A stretch of 64,000 nt of DNA from Pseudomonas tumuqii. Its GTDB lineage: Bacteria; Pseudomonadota; Gammaproteobacteria; Pseudomonadales; Pseudomonadaceae. Positions 45,390 to 54,109 of the stretch are shown in pieces. The translations under genes were made by a program, and so were the position numbers. Location of the stretch: the NCBI RefSeq assembly GCF_013184545.1, contig NZ_JAAOJA010000006.1, positions 1-64,000 on the forward strand, given 5' to 3'. The notes beneath the pieces were generated by a model. The model made no database searches. It was not told the origin of the DNA and saw only the letters and a list, made by a program, of their open reading frames with translations. Every line of letters begins with the position of its first letter. Position 1 is the first letter of the stretch.

Positions 45390-45662
45390 ATGCGTAAACC
45401 GGAACTCGCCGCCGCCATCGCCGAAAAGGCGGATCTGACCAAAGATCAGGCTAATCGTGTACTCAACACCGTACTGGAAGAAATCACCGGTGCACTGAAC
45501 CGCAAGGACAGTGTGACCCTGGTGGGCTTCGGCACTTTCGTGCAGCGTCACCGCGGTGCTCGCACCGGCAAAAACCCGCAAACCGGTCAGCCGGTCACGA
45601 TCAAGGCCAGCAACACCGTCGCCTTCAAACCGGGCAAGTCCCTGAAAGACGCGGTCAACTGA
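45390..45662 (+). CDS. HU-family DNA-binding protein
   Basis: The protein has 90 residues, the standard HU length. It includes the dimerisation region (VTLVGFGTFVQRHR) and the DNA-binding arm (ARTGKNPQTGQPVTI). It binds and bends DNA as part of the nucleoid. I cannot decide between hupA-type and other HU paralogues from sequence alone. A terminator-like hairpin at 45671-45697 follows. Confidence 0.93.
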   Translation: MRKPELAAAIAEKADLTKDQANRVLNTVLEEITGALNRKDSVTLVGFGTFVQRHRGARTGKNPQTGQPVTIKASNTVAFKPGKSLKDAVN

Positions 45663-45670
45663 GCCTCGCC

Positions 45671-45697
45671 AGCCCGGGGCCGACTGGCTCCGGGTTT
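45671..45697 (+). terminator. terminator after the HU gene
   Basis: AGCCCGGGGCC pairs with GGCTCCGGGTT and ends in TTT, starting 9 bp after the stop codon. Confidence 0.6.
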
Positions 45698-45841
45698 CCT
45701 CCACAAACTGTCGAGGCTGTTCAGGCAGTCGCCGTTCGACAGTCTTCCGCGCTTCTCACCGGCTTCGCTGCCGGGCTGTAGTCCCCCGCGAAAAACACTA
45801 CAATGCGCCGCCAATTCTCTTCACCCATTGAGGCCGTGCGC

Positions 45842-46234
45842 ATGAAATTCCGTTTTCTCCTGTGGATGCTGGGGCGCCTGATGGCCAAGGCCAGCCGCGA
45901 CAACCCGGCTTTCCAGCAGCAACTGGTCGACCGCGACATGGTATTCCAGCTGCACACGCTGGATGGCAAGGTGGCCCGACACTTCATCGTCAAGGACCGG
46001 CGCATCAGCAGCAAGCGCGGCCCGGCCAGCCAGCCGGCCTTTGCCCTGGGCTTCAAGGATGCCGCCTACGGCTTCGCCACCATGAGCGCGAAGAACAAGC
46101 AGCTGGCCTTTATGCAGGGCATCCAGAACAAGGACATCCAGATCCAGGGCAACCCGGCGCTGGTGATCTGGTTCCAGGGCTTGACCAAGTACCTGATGCC
46201 GAAAAAGAACAGCAGCACGAAAAAAGCCGCCTGA
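45842..46234 (+). CDS. conserved protein of unknown function, SCP2-like
   Basis: The protein has 130 residues. The ATG at 45842 is chosen over an in-frame upstream one because MKFRFLLWMLGRLM is a better start. A short hydrophobic N-terminus is followed by a compact alpha/beta domain (FVVKD-like FIVKDRRISS; FALGFKDAAYGFATM; QIQGNPALVIWF) that resembles SCP2-type lipid-binding folds. Lys-rich C-terminus. The function is not known. Confidence 0.65.
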   Translation: MKFRFLLWMLGRLMAKASRDNPAFQQQLVDRDMVFQLHTLDGKVARHFIVKDRRISSKRGPASQPAFALGFKDAAYGFATMSAKNKQLAFMQGIQNKDIQIQGNPALVIWFQGLTKYLMPKKNSSTKKAA

Positions 46235-46314
46235 TCCCTTTCGCCGGCCTGCGCCGCTGGCCGGCGCCGGTTGCATTCGCTAGGCTGGAGCACCGTCATC
46301 GTGGATGCCAGCTA

Positions 46315-47070
46315 ATGCGCTTGTCGCTGCTTGTCCTGCTCCTCATCAGCAACCTGGCTCACGCCGCCCCGGCCAGAGTCGAAGCCTTTGCCCCGGTGTT
46401 CGAGCTGGCCGGCATTCGCCTGCTCTGCGAGCAGAGTGCGCCGCTGCTGGAGCGTGGGTTGAACAAGCGGCAGCAGGCGCAACTGGGCGACGCCTTCGCC
46501 GCCGATGCGCTGTGCCTGGACCTCGCCGGGCAGCTCGCCGACACTTTCGATCAGGCCCGGCTACAGCAGATCCAGGGCGTGCTCGGCAGCGCCGCGGCCC
46601 AGCGCTTCAGCGAGGCGGAACGCGCGGTCGGTGAAGACGGCGGCGCGGCACTGGCCAGCTACCGGGCACAACTGGCCCAGCGGCCGCCGCGCGAAGAGCG
46701 TCTGGCATTGGTGCGGCGCCTCGATAGCGCCTCGCACACCAGCGAACTGGCCAGCCTGCTGCGTTACGAAGTGGGCAAGACCCAGGCGCTGTTGGCCCTC
46801 ATGGCGCGTGGCGATAGCCTCGACGAGCAGGCGCTGAGCCGCCAGACCGCGAGCCAGGCCGCAGCGCTGCGGGCCTCGAGCGTCGAGGCGGTGGAGTCGT
46901 TCATGCTCTATGCCTACCGGCAGATGCCCAGCGCGCAACTGGCCGAATACGCCGCGCTCTACGAGCAGCCGGCGGTCGCGTTGTTGCTGGAACGCTGCGT
47001 GCAGGTGTTGCCGCAGCTGTTCGCCGAGCGGCGGGGAATGCTCAGGAAGGCGGCAGCCAAGAAGCACTAG
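46315..47070 (+). CDS. secreted or periplasmic protein, DUF2059-like
   Basis: The protein has 251 residues. A clear signal peptide ends at AHA (residue 18). The rest is helical and rich in Leu, Ala and Gln. The C-terminal part (YAYRQMPSAQLAEYAALYEQPAV) resembles DUF2059. Two Cys residues in the N-terminal half could pair in the periplasm. It lies 80 bp after the SCP2-like gene and may be co-transcribed. Function unknown. Confidence 0.65.
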   Translation: MRLSLLVLLLISNLAHAAPARVEAFAPVFELAGIRLLCEQSAPLLERGLNKRQQAQLGDAFAADALCLDLAGQLADTFDQARLQQIQGVLGSAAAQRFSEAERAVGEDGGAALASYRAQLAQRPPREERLALVRRLDSASHTSELASLLRYEVGKTQALLALMARGDSLDEQALSRQTASQAAALRASSVEAVESFMLYAYRQMPSAQLAEYAALYEQPAVALLLERCVQVLPQLFAERRGMLRKAAAKKH

Positions 47071-47085
47071 GTCGCTGAGGCTCGG

Positions 47086-47245
47086 TTGCGCAGCCTGGAT
47101 AAGCGTCAGCGCAATCCGGGATGTGTCCGGGCTACAGGCGGGTGGGCCGACGCGGGTCGCCGCCCGGCCGCACCCTATGCGGCTGTTGACTTGCGATGGG
47201 TCGCGCTGCGCTCAAGCCTACGCGGCCCGCCATCCTGCACAAGCC
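47086..47245. repeat. compound intergenic repeat after the DUF2059-like gene
   Basis: It holds AAGCGTCAGCGCAATCCGGG followed by GGGCTAC, a widespread Pseudomonas motif. It then has GCGATGGGTCGCGCTGCGCTC...CCTACGCGGCCCGCCATCCTGC, which resembles 18222-18265. It lies between convergent genes. Confidence 0.55.
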
Positions 47246-47270
47246 GGCCTAACCCCGGGGTTCTGCGGCC

Positions 47271-48677
47271 TCAATGCAGCGGATGGAACTGGGTGGCCAG
47301 TTCGCGTAGCGCGACTTCGGCGGCGAGGACCTTGGTCACTGCCTCTTCGGCCTTCTCGCGGCTCAGATCCAGGGCATCGAACAGGCTCTGCGGAATCTCG
47401 CTGGCTGGGCCGGCACCGATGCCGCGGTTGCGCAGCAGTCTGACCGCCAGGCACACCAGGTTGGGGTAGGCGGCATGAGCGCCGGCATACTCGGGGTCGT
47501 GCTGGAAGCGCAGGGCGATGGCCAGTTCTTCGGGCATGTCCCAGTAGCGCATCAGCCAGGTGCCGATCTGCTCGCGGCTGATGCCCAGCAGATGTTGCTC
47601 GATGTAGCTGTGCGACAGGTGCGGATTGACTTCCATGTGCCGGCAGATCAGCGAGAAGTGCGGCGGGAAGACATGCGCCAGCACCAGATAGCCGAAGTTG
47701 TGCAGCAGGCCGGCGAGGTAGGTCAGCCCCGCTTCCGGGCGCTGGACGCGCGGCATGGCTCGGGTCAGGCCCTCGATCACGGCGGCGGTGTAGATCGCCT
47801 GTTGCCAATAGGGCGTGGCCTGTTGCGGCTGGTCTTTGGGCAGGCTGAGGGTTTTGCCCAGGGCCAGGCCGAGGGCCAGGTTGATCACCAGGTCGAAGCC
47901 GAGCACGCGAACGATGGCGTCTTCCACCGAGCGAATCTTGCCGGGTGCGGCGTAATAGGGTGAGGCGGCCCAGCTGACCACCTGGGCGGCCAGCGCCGGG
48001 TCGGTTTCGACCACGCCGGTGATGTCGTCTACCGTGGCATTCGGGTCGACCCGCAGCTTGATGATCTTCTGTGCGGTTTCCGCCAGCGGCGGGATTTCGA
48101 TGGTTTCTTCCAGGCGTTGCTGGATGCGCCGTGCGGTGAAGGCTTGCACCGCCAGGGTTATCTCGGCGCGGTCGTCGTCGGGGCGGTCGAGGTTGAGCCG
48201 GATATTGCTCAATGGCTCGCCGATACGGGCGGCGCTGGCTTTGCTCAGCAGGCTCTTGAAGACCTCGCTGGCTATTTCCAGGAGTACGCCGGGTTGGCCG
48301 GATTCGATGAACAGGCTCGGCACTTGCAGCAGGCGCTCATCGTACAGGCAGGGCGAGCTGGTCAGCTGCGGCAGGCCGGGCAATACGCCGAGGGCATGCT
48401 TGGCGAGCATGCGTTGCAGGCGCTCGGGTTTTACCGCGACCAGTGTGCGCCCGGTCAGCTCGGCCAGGCGATCCAGAGCGAGCAGTTGGCTCTGTGGAAA
48501 GAGCACCAGCAAGGCGCCAACCGCATCTTCGAGGAGCACCGCCTGTACCCGTTGCGTGGCGGGTAACCCGGCACGCTCGCCGTGTACCCGATAAGCCAGG
48601 CCGAGTTTATCCAGCAATTGCACGATCACCGGCGGCGGGGTTGCTGCGGTGTCTGGGGCGAGGGCTACATCACTCAT
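47271..48677 (-). CDS. YbaK-like domain fused to HDOD domain
   Basis: The protein has 468 residues. The N-terminal part (about 15-150) resembles the YbaK/ProX aminoacyl-tRNA deacylase fold. The C-terminal part (about 195-400) is an HDOD domain (IPPLAETAQKIIKLRVDPNA; SVEDAIVRVLGFDLVINLAL; YLAGLLHNFGYLVLAHVFP), a non-enzymatic relative of HD domains used in signalling. No DNA-binding or receiver domain is present. A gene of this type precedes recG in P. aeruginosa. Whether the YbaK part is active is open. Confidence 0.8.
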   Translation of the reverse strand: MSDVALAPDTAATPPPVIVQLLDKLGLAYRVHGERAGLPATQRVQAVLLEDAVGALLVLFPQSQLLALDRLAELTGRTLVAVKPERLQRMLAKHALGVLPGLPQLTSSPCLYDERLLQVPSLFIESGQPGVLLEIASEVFKSLLSKASAARIGEPLSNIRLNLDRPDDDRAEITLAVQAFTARRIQQRLEETIEIPPLAETAQKIIKLRVDPNATVDDITGVVETDPALAAQVVSWAASPYYAAPGKIRSVEDAIVRVLGFDLVINLALGLALGKTLSLPKDQPQQATPYWQQAIYTAAVIEGLTRAMPRVQRPEAGLTYLAGLLHNFGYLVLAHVFPPHFSLICRHMEVNPHLSHSYIEQHLLGISREQIGTWLMRYWDMPEELAIALRFQHDPEYAGAHAAYPNLVCLAVRLLRNRGIGAGPASEIPQSLFDALDLSREKAEEAVTKVLAAEVALRELATQFHPLH

Positions 48678-48773
48678 AACGAAATCCGGTTCGGAGGGGG
48701 GCGCAAGTGCCCGAAGTATAAACAGCAGGCCGCTGGGGCGAGGGCTGAGGCGACGGATGCCCTGTGAACTGGT

Positions 48774-50849
48774 TCACACTTGTCCGTATTGCTGGCCATG
48801 TCGCAGCCAGCGCTCGAGCAGCGGGCTGACATGCTGCGGCCAATGTTCCAGCAGGGCTTGCGCGGCATCGCGCACGGCCGGCAGCAGGTCGGCATCACGC
48901 ATCAGGTCGGCGACCTTGAACTGCAGCAGGCCGGTTTGCCGGGTACCGAGCATTTCTCCCGGGCCGCGCAGCTCCAGATCTTTTTCGGCAATGACGAAAC
49001 CATCGCAGGTCTCGCGCATGATGCCAAGCCGTTCCCGACCCAATTGCGACAGTGGTGGGTGGTAGAGCAGTACGCAATGGCTGGCGGCACTGCCGCGGCC
49101 GACCCGCCCGCGCAACTGGTGCAGCTGGGCCAGGCCCAGGCGCTCGGGGTTCTCGATGATCATCAGGCTGGCATTGGGCACGTCGACGCCGACCTCGATC
49201 ACGGTGGTGGCGACCAGCAGTTGCAACTGGCCCTGCTTGAACTGTTCCATCACCGCGGCTTTTTCCGTCGGCTTCATGCGCCCGTGAATCAGGCCGACAT
49301 TGAGCCCGCCGAGCGCGCCGACCAGATCCTCGAAGGTGGTCTCGGCGGCCTGGCAGGTCAGCTCCTCGGACTCCTCGATCAGGGTGCACACCCAGTAGGC
49401 CTGGCGGCCTTCGTTGCAGGCCGAACGCACCCGTTCGATCACCTCCGGGCGGCGGCTGTCGGCGATCACCAGGGTGTTCACCGGGGTGCGGCCGGGCGGC
49501 AGCTCATCGAGAATCGAGGTGTCGAGGTCGGCATAGGCGCTCATCGCCAGGGTACGCGGGATCGGCGTGGCGGTCATGATCAGCTGGTGCGGGCACATGC
49601 GTCCGCCGATGCCTTTCTGGCGCAGGGCCAGGCGCTGTTGCACGCCGAAGCGGTGCTGCTCGTCGATGATCACCAGGGCCAGTCGGGCGAATCTGACCTC
49701 GTCCTGAAACAGTGCATGGGTGCCGACCACCATGGCCGCGCTACCGGCGATCTGTTCCAGCGCCGCTACGCGGGCCTTGCCCTTGAGCTTGCCGGCCAGC
49801 CAGGCGACCTCGATGCCGAGTGGCGCCAGCCATTTGCTGAAATTGAGGAAGTGCTGCTCGGCGAGGATCTCGGTGGGCGCCATCAGGGCGACCTGATAGC
49901 CGGCCTCCAGCGCCTGCAGGGCGGCGAAGGCGGCGACCACGGTCTTGCCTGCGCCGACATCGCCCTGGATCAGGCGCAGCATGGGCTCGTCCTGGCTGAG
50001 GTCATAGGCGATCTCGGCGCCGACCCGTTGTTGCGCGCCGGTGGGGGTAAAGCCCAGGTTGGCGAGGTACTGCTGCGGCAGGCGCTTGGCCAGCGGCAAT
50101 GCCGGTGCCTGTTGGGCGCGCACGCTTTCGCGCAGGCGTTGCAGGGACAGCTGGTGGGTCAGCAGTTCCTCGAAGGCCAGGCGGTGTTGCGCCCAGTGGC
50201 GGCCCTCGGCGAGTTCTGCCTGGTCGGCGTCCGGCGGTGGCCGGTGCAGGTAGCGCAGCGCCTGATCCAGCGGGCTCAGCCGGTAGTCGCGGGCCAGTTC
50301 GCGCGGTAGCCAGTCCGGCAGGCTCTGCGGGCCGAGGCGGGCCAGGGCCTGTTCGCTCAAGCTGCGCAGGTGCTGCTGGGTCAGGCCTTCGGTGCTCGGG
50401 TAGATCGGCGTCAGGGTCTGCTCCACGGCAATCGGTTCGCTGGCCGAGAGCGCACGGTATTCCGGGTGGTAGATCTCCAGGCCGGAAGAGCCGGGGCGCA
50501 CTTCGCCGTAGCAGCGCACCTGGGTGCCGCGCTTGAGGCCTTCCTTCTGCGCCTGGCTGAAGTGGTAGAAGCGCAGGGACAGGCTGCCGCTGCCGTCCTG
50601 CAGGCGCACCAGCAGGCTGCGCCGGCGGCCCATGACCACATCGGCGCCGACCACCGTGCCTTCGACCACGGCGTCCTGGCCGGGCCGCAGTTCACCGATC
50701 GGCACGATGCGGGTGCGATCCTGGTAACGCAGGGGCAGGTGGAACAGCACATCCTGCAGGGTTTCCAGGCCGACCTTGGCGAGTTTTTCGGCCAGGGCGG
50801 CGCCGACGCCTTTCAGCGCGGTGACGGAAACCGCAGCGAGCTCGGTCAT
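48774..50849 (-). CDS. recG: ATP-dependent DNA helicase RecG
   Basis: The protein has 691 residues from the ATG at 50849 (MTELAAVSVTALKGVG). The N-terminal wedge/OB domain (about 60-150) is followed by helicase motifs: Walker A QGDVGAGKTVVA, motif II IDEQHRFGV, motif III MTATPIPRT, motif VI HQLRGRVGRG. It remodels stalled replication forks and Holliday junctions. Ten bp downstream of oxyR on the same strand, so probably co-transcribed. Confidence 0.96.
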   Translation of the reverse strand: MTELAAVSVTALKGVGAALAEKLAKVGLETLQDVLFHLPLRYQDRTRIVPIGELRPGQDAVVEGTVVGADVVMGRRRSLLVRLQDGSGSLSLRFYHFSQAQKEGLKRGTQVRCYGEVRPGSSGLEIYHPEYRALSASEPIAVEQTLTPIYPSTEGLTQQHLRSLSEQALARLGPQSLPDWLPRELARDYRLSPLDQALRYLHRPPPDADQAELAEGRHWAQHRLAFEELLTHQLSLQRLRESVRAQQAPALPLAKRLPQQYLANLGFTPTGAQQRVGAEIAYDLSQDEPMLRLIQGDVGAGKTVVAAFAALQALEAGYQVALMAPTEILAEQHFLNFSKWLAPLGIEVAWLAGKLKGKARVAALEQIAGSAAMVVGTHALFQDEVRFARLALVIIDEQHRFGVQQRLALRQKGIGGRMCPHQLIMTATPIPRTLAMSAYADLDTSILDELPPGRTPVNTLVIADSRRPEVIERVRSACNEGRQAYWVCTLIEESEELTCQAAETTFEDLVGALGGLNVGLIHGRMKPTEKAAVMEQFKQGQLQLLVATTVIEVGVDVPNASLMIIENPERLGLAQLHQLRGRVGRGSAASHCVLLYHPPLSQLGRERLGIMRETCDGFVIAEKDLELRGPGEMLGTRQTGLLQFKVADLMRDADLLPAVRDAAQALLEHWPQHVSPLLERWLRHGQQYGQV

Positions 50850-50859
50850 GGGGCGCGCC

Positions 50860-51786
50860 TTAGGCGGTTTTTGCTTGCGGCTGGGCCACCGAGCACAGGC
50901 GGATCGAGTCGGCCAGGATTTCGATGGCTTTCGGCCGCGGGAAACTGGCGCGCCAGGCGATGGCCACGGTGCGGAACGGTGCCGGGGCGCTGAGTGGACG
51001 CACTTCGATGATCCCAGGGGCATAGTGGTGGCTGTCCACCGCCGAGAGCGGCAGGATCGACACGCCGAGGCCGGAGGCGACCATATGGCGGATGGTCTCC
51101 AGCGAACTGGATTCCACGGTGGTGTGCTGGGCGTGTTCTTCGCCGCCCTTGCGCAGGCTCGGGCAGGCTTCCAGCACCTGGTCACGGAAGCAGTGACCTT
51201 CGCCGAGCAGCAGCAGGCTCTTGTCGTTGAGCAGCTTGGTATCGATGGTCTTCATCGCCGCCCAGGGGTGACCGGCCGGCAGCAGCGCGTAGAAGGGTTC
51301 GTCGTAGAGCGGCAGGGTCAGCACGTCGGCCTCCTGGAACGGCAGGGCGATGATGATCGCGTCCAGCTCGCCGGTGCGCAGCTTGTCGCGCAGCACGTGG
51401 GTGAAGTTCTCTTCGATATACAGCGGCATCTGCGCCGCCACCCGGTGCAACTGCGGAATCAGGTGGGGGAACAGGTAGGGGCCGACGGTATAGATGGCGC
51501 CGATCTTCAGCGGTGCAGTCAGCTGGTTCTTGCCGGCCTGGGCCAGCTCGCGGATGCCCTGGGCCTGCTCCAGCACCTTCTGCGCCTGGGTGACGATGCC
51601 TTCGCCGACCGGGGTCAGGCGCACCGCGCTCTTGCTGCGTTCGAAGATCAATACGCCGAGTTCGTCCTCGAGCTTCTTCACCCCCACCGACAGGGTCGGC
51701 TGGCTGACATGGCAGCGCTCGGCGGCACGGCCGAAGTGTTGTTCCTGGGCGAGGGTGACGATGTAGCGCAGCTCGGTGAGGGTCAT
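50860..51786 (-). CDS. oxyR: peroxide-responsive LysR regulator OxyR
   Basis: The protein has 308 residues. The N-terminal helix-turn-helix (HFGRAAERCHVSQPTLSVGVKKLEDELG) and both redox cysteines are in the standard positions, C199 (GEGHCFRD) and C208 (EACPSL). A disulfide between them turns on catalase and alkyl hydroperoxide reductase genes. Upstream of recG, an arrangement conserved in Pseudomonas. Confidence 0.96.
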   Translation of the reverse strand: MTLTELRYIVTLAQEQHFGRAAERCHVSQPTLSVGVKKLEDELGVLIFERSKSAVRLTPVGEGIVTQAQKVLEQAQGIRELAQAGKNQLTAPLKIGAIYTVGPYLFPHLIPQLHRVAAQMPLYIEENFTHVLRDKLRTGELDAIIIALPFQEADVLTLPLYDEPFYALLPAGHPWAAMKTIDTKLLNDKSLLLLGEGHCFRDQVLEACPSLRKGGEEHAQHTTVESSSLETIRHMVASGLGVSILPLSAVDSHHYAPGIIEVRPLSAPAPFRTVAIAWRASFPRPKAIEILADSIRLCSVAQPQAKTA

Positions 51787-51898
51787 AGTGTTTATCCATT
51801 AAGTTGCTGCCAAGCATAGCCTTTGCATTGCAATCAACCAACCGGGCTAGACTGTCTGCCAGTGAATTACTGCGGCCAGTGAATTGATGGAGAGTTTC

Positions 51899-52756
51899 AT
51901 GTCGACATGCCCGAGTCTGTTGATTGCCGGTTGCGGCGATGTCGGTACGCGGCTGGGTCTGCGCCTGGCGACGGCGGGATGGACAGTGCATGGCTTGCGG
52001 CGTGCGGTCGAGCAGTTGCCCGAGCAGATCCTGGCGGTTGCCGGGGACCTGCAGGTCGATGGCTGTCCGCCGGCCTGGCCGACGGCTGGGCTGGATTACC
52101 TGGTGTACTGCGCGGCGGCGACTGCCGCCGACGAGGCCGGTTACCGCGCCGCCTACGTCGACGGCCTGCGCCGGGTGCTCGGCTGGCTCGCGCAGCATGG
52201 GCAGACACCCAGGCGCCTGCTGTTCGTCTCCAGCAGCAGCGTCTATGCCCAGCAGGCTGGCGAGTGGGTCGACGAGACTTCGCCGGCCGAGGCCACCGGC
52301 TTTTCCGGACGAATCATGCGCGAAGCCGAGCAACTGGCCCTGCACAGCGGTATTGCCGCCAGCGTGGTGCGTCTGACCGGCATCTACGGGCCGGGCCGGC
52401 AATGGCTACTCGGCCAGGTGCGCCAGGGCTACAGGGTGGCGAGCGAGCCGCCGCTGTATGGCAATCGGATTCATGTCGACGATGCGGCCGGCTTGCTGGC
52501 CTGCCTGCTGCAAGCCGATGCCCTTGGGGTGGTGCTGGAGGACTGCTACCTCGGCGTCGACGATGAGCCGGCGCCGCTGCACGAGGTGGTGGCCTGGCTG
52601 CGCGAGCAGTTGGGCGTCAGCCACTGGGCCGAGCAGTCCAGCGTGCGCCGCGCCGGCAGCAAACGCTGCAGCAACGCCCGCGCCCGCGCCCTGGGTTGGG
52701 CGCCCGAGTATCCGAGCTACCGCGAGGGCTACGCGGCGGTACTGGCGCAGTCTTGA
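51899..52756 (+). CDS. NAD(P)-binding epimerase/dehydratase-like protein
   Basis: The protein has 285 residues. The ATG at 51899 follows GGAGAG; an earlier in-frame ATG at 51884 has no such site. A degenerate Rossmann motif IAGCGDVGTRLG opens the fold, with VSSSSVYAQ in place of the usual catalytic Ser region and RLTGIYGPGR. The YxxxK catalytic pair of extended short-chain dehydrogenases is not evident, so it may be a non-catalytic or distant member (YeeZ-like). Divergent from oxyR. Confidence 0.78.
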   Translation: MSTCPSLLIAGCGDVGTRLGLRLATAGWTVHGLRRAVEQLPEQILAVAGDLQVDGCPPAWPTAGLDYLVYCAAATAADEAGYRAAYVDGLRRVLGWLAQHGQTPRRLLFVSSSSVYAQQAGEWVDETSPAEATGFSGRIMREAEQLALHSGIAASVVRLTGIYGPGRQWLLGQVRQGYRVASEPPLYGNRIHVDDAAGLLACLLQADALGVVLEDCYLGVDDEPAPLHEVVAWLREQLGVSHWAEQSSVRRAGSKRCSNARARALGWAPEYPSYREGYAAVLAQS

Positions 52757-52798
52757 GGTCGGCGGGTCATTTCATATGACCCACAGCTGCAAGCCGGA

Positions 52799-53539
52799 CT
52801 AGCGGCTGATGCGCTCAAGCCGCCAGCGCAGATCGCCCTTGTGGTAATCGGGCATTTCATCGTTTTGCGCGCGGTTGCGTGCCGCGAAGATGCTCAGGTG
52901 CTGGTCATCGCGCTCGAACAGCCAGGTCTGGCCCTGTTCGCCGAGTTGCAGCCAGACGCTGTCGAATTCGCCGCTCATCGCGGCGCAGTCGCCGGCCAGG
53001 CACAGGGCATAGCGCTCGGTGCCGGGCAGACCCTCGACACGGCCGTCAGGTCGGAACAGCACCAGGCCACCTTCGCCCAGGCCCTGCCTGATCGTCCAGC
53101 TGCCGCCCAGGTAGGCGCCGTAGAGCGCTTGCTCGAAGCTCCTGCCCAGCGGGGCATCCACTGCTACAGGCGTTGCTGGACGGGCAAAGCGTTGCTCCGG
53201 CCAGGTGTCGCTGGCGGCCTGCAGCAGTTCGTCGCCGCTGAGGCTGAGCGATTCGTGATAGTCGGCGTAGAAATCGACCCGCCAACGGCTGTCGCCCTGG
53301 TCGAGCAATTGGCCTTCGCCCTGCTCGAAGCCGTTGCTGTAAATGGCGAGCCGGCGTTGCGGCTGGATTCGCCACTCGAGGTTGGGGCCATAGGCGAGCA
53401 GTGCTTCGCGCAGGTTGCCGCCTTCGGTGGCGGCATCGATCGCCGCCTGGTTGATCCAGGTGCCGCTGGGGTCGCCCGGCTTGCCGGCACAACCGCCGAG
53501 CAGCGAGGCGCCGAGTAGCACCGCGAGAAGGGGGCGCAT
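52799..53539 (-). CDS. putative outer-membrane lipoprotein of unknown function
   Basis: The protein has 246 residues. The ATG at 53539 follows AAGGA. MRPLLAVLLGASLLGGCAGK has a lipobox (LGGC) and Ala after Cys, so an outer-membrane lipoprotein is likely. The mature part is beta-rich with conserved-looking aromatic patches (GTWINQAAID; GSWTIRQG). It lies downstream of ridA on the same strand, 53 bp away. No function recognised. Confidence 0.7.
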   Translation of the reverse strand: MRPLLAVLLGASLLGGCAGKPGDPSGTWINQAAIDAATEGGNLREALLAYGPNLEWRIQPQRRLAIYSNGFEQGEGQLLDQGDSRWRVDFYADYHESLSLSGDELLQAASDTWPEQRFARPATPVAVDAPLGRSFEQALYGAYLGGSWTIRQGLGEGGLVLFRPDGRVEGLPGTERYALCLAGDCAAMSGEFDSVWLQLGEQGQTWLFERDDQHLSIFAARNRAQNDEMPDYHKGDLRWRLERISR

Positions 53540-53592
53540 GAGCCATTCCTTGTGCAAGAAGGGTGGCGGGGCGCGGTGCCCCGCCGGAGGAC

Positions 53593-53973
53593 TTATTCGA
53601 GTACCAGAATCGCGTCCATTTCCACTTGGGCGCCCTTCGGCAGTGCGGCTACGCCGATGGCGGCGCGGGCCGGATAGGGTTGCTGGAAGTAGCGGCCCAT
53701 GACTTCGTTGACGGTGGCGAAATGCGCCAGGTCGGTGAGGAAGATGTTCAGCTTGACCACATCCTTGAACGAGCCGCCAGCGGCTTGCATGACGGCCTTG
53801 AGGTTCTCGAAGACCTGCACGGTCTGGGCTTCGAAGCCTTCGACCAGTTCCATGGTCTGCGGGTCCAGCGGGATCTGCCCGGACAGGTAGACGGTGTTGC
53901 CGGCCTTGATCGCCTGGGAATAGGTGCCGATGGCGGCGGGGGCCTTGTCGCTGTTGATGACGCTCTTGCTCAT
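53593..53973 (-). CDS. ridA: RidA family enamine/imine deaminase
   Basis: The protein has 126 residues from the ATG at 53973 ([12 protein letters not shown]). The family core is present: [17 protein letters not shown], and the substrate-binding Arg in [22 protein letters not shown]. It removes reactive 2-aminoacrylate-type intermediates. Placed after spoT on the same strand, as in other Pseudomonas. Confidence 0.93.
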   Translation of the reverse strand: MSKSVINSDKAPAAIGTYSQAIKAGNTVYLSGQIPLDPQTMELVEGFEAQTVQVFENLKAVMQAAGGSFKDVVKLNIFLTDLAHFATVNEVMGRYFQQPYPARAAIGVAALPKGAQVEMDAILVLE

Positions 53974-54109
53974 GGGGACTCCTTGATTGGAAAAGCAGCA
54001 TTGAAAAAGTGGCCTCAAGCTACAGGCTTGAAGTCACCAGTAGAAACGCTGCGCGGTACTTGGTGGAGGCGGACACTCTGCCGCACGGTGATTCGCATGC
54101 AGCTTGCCG

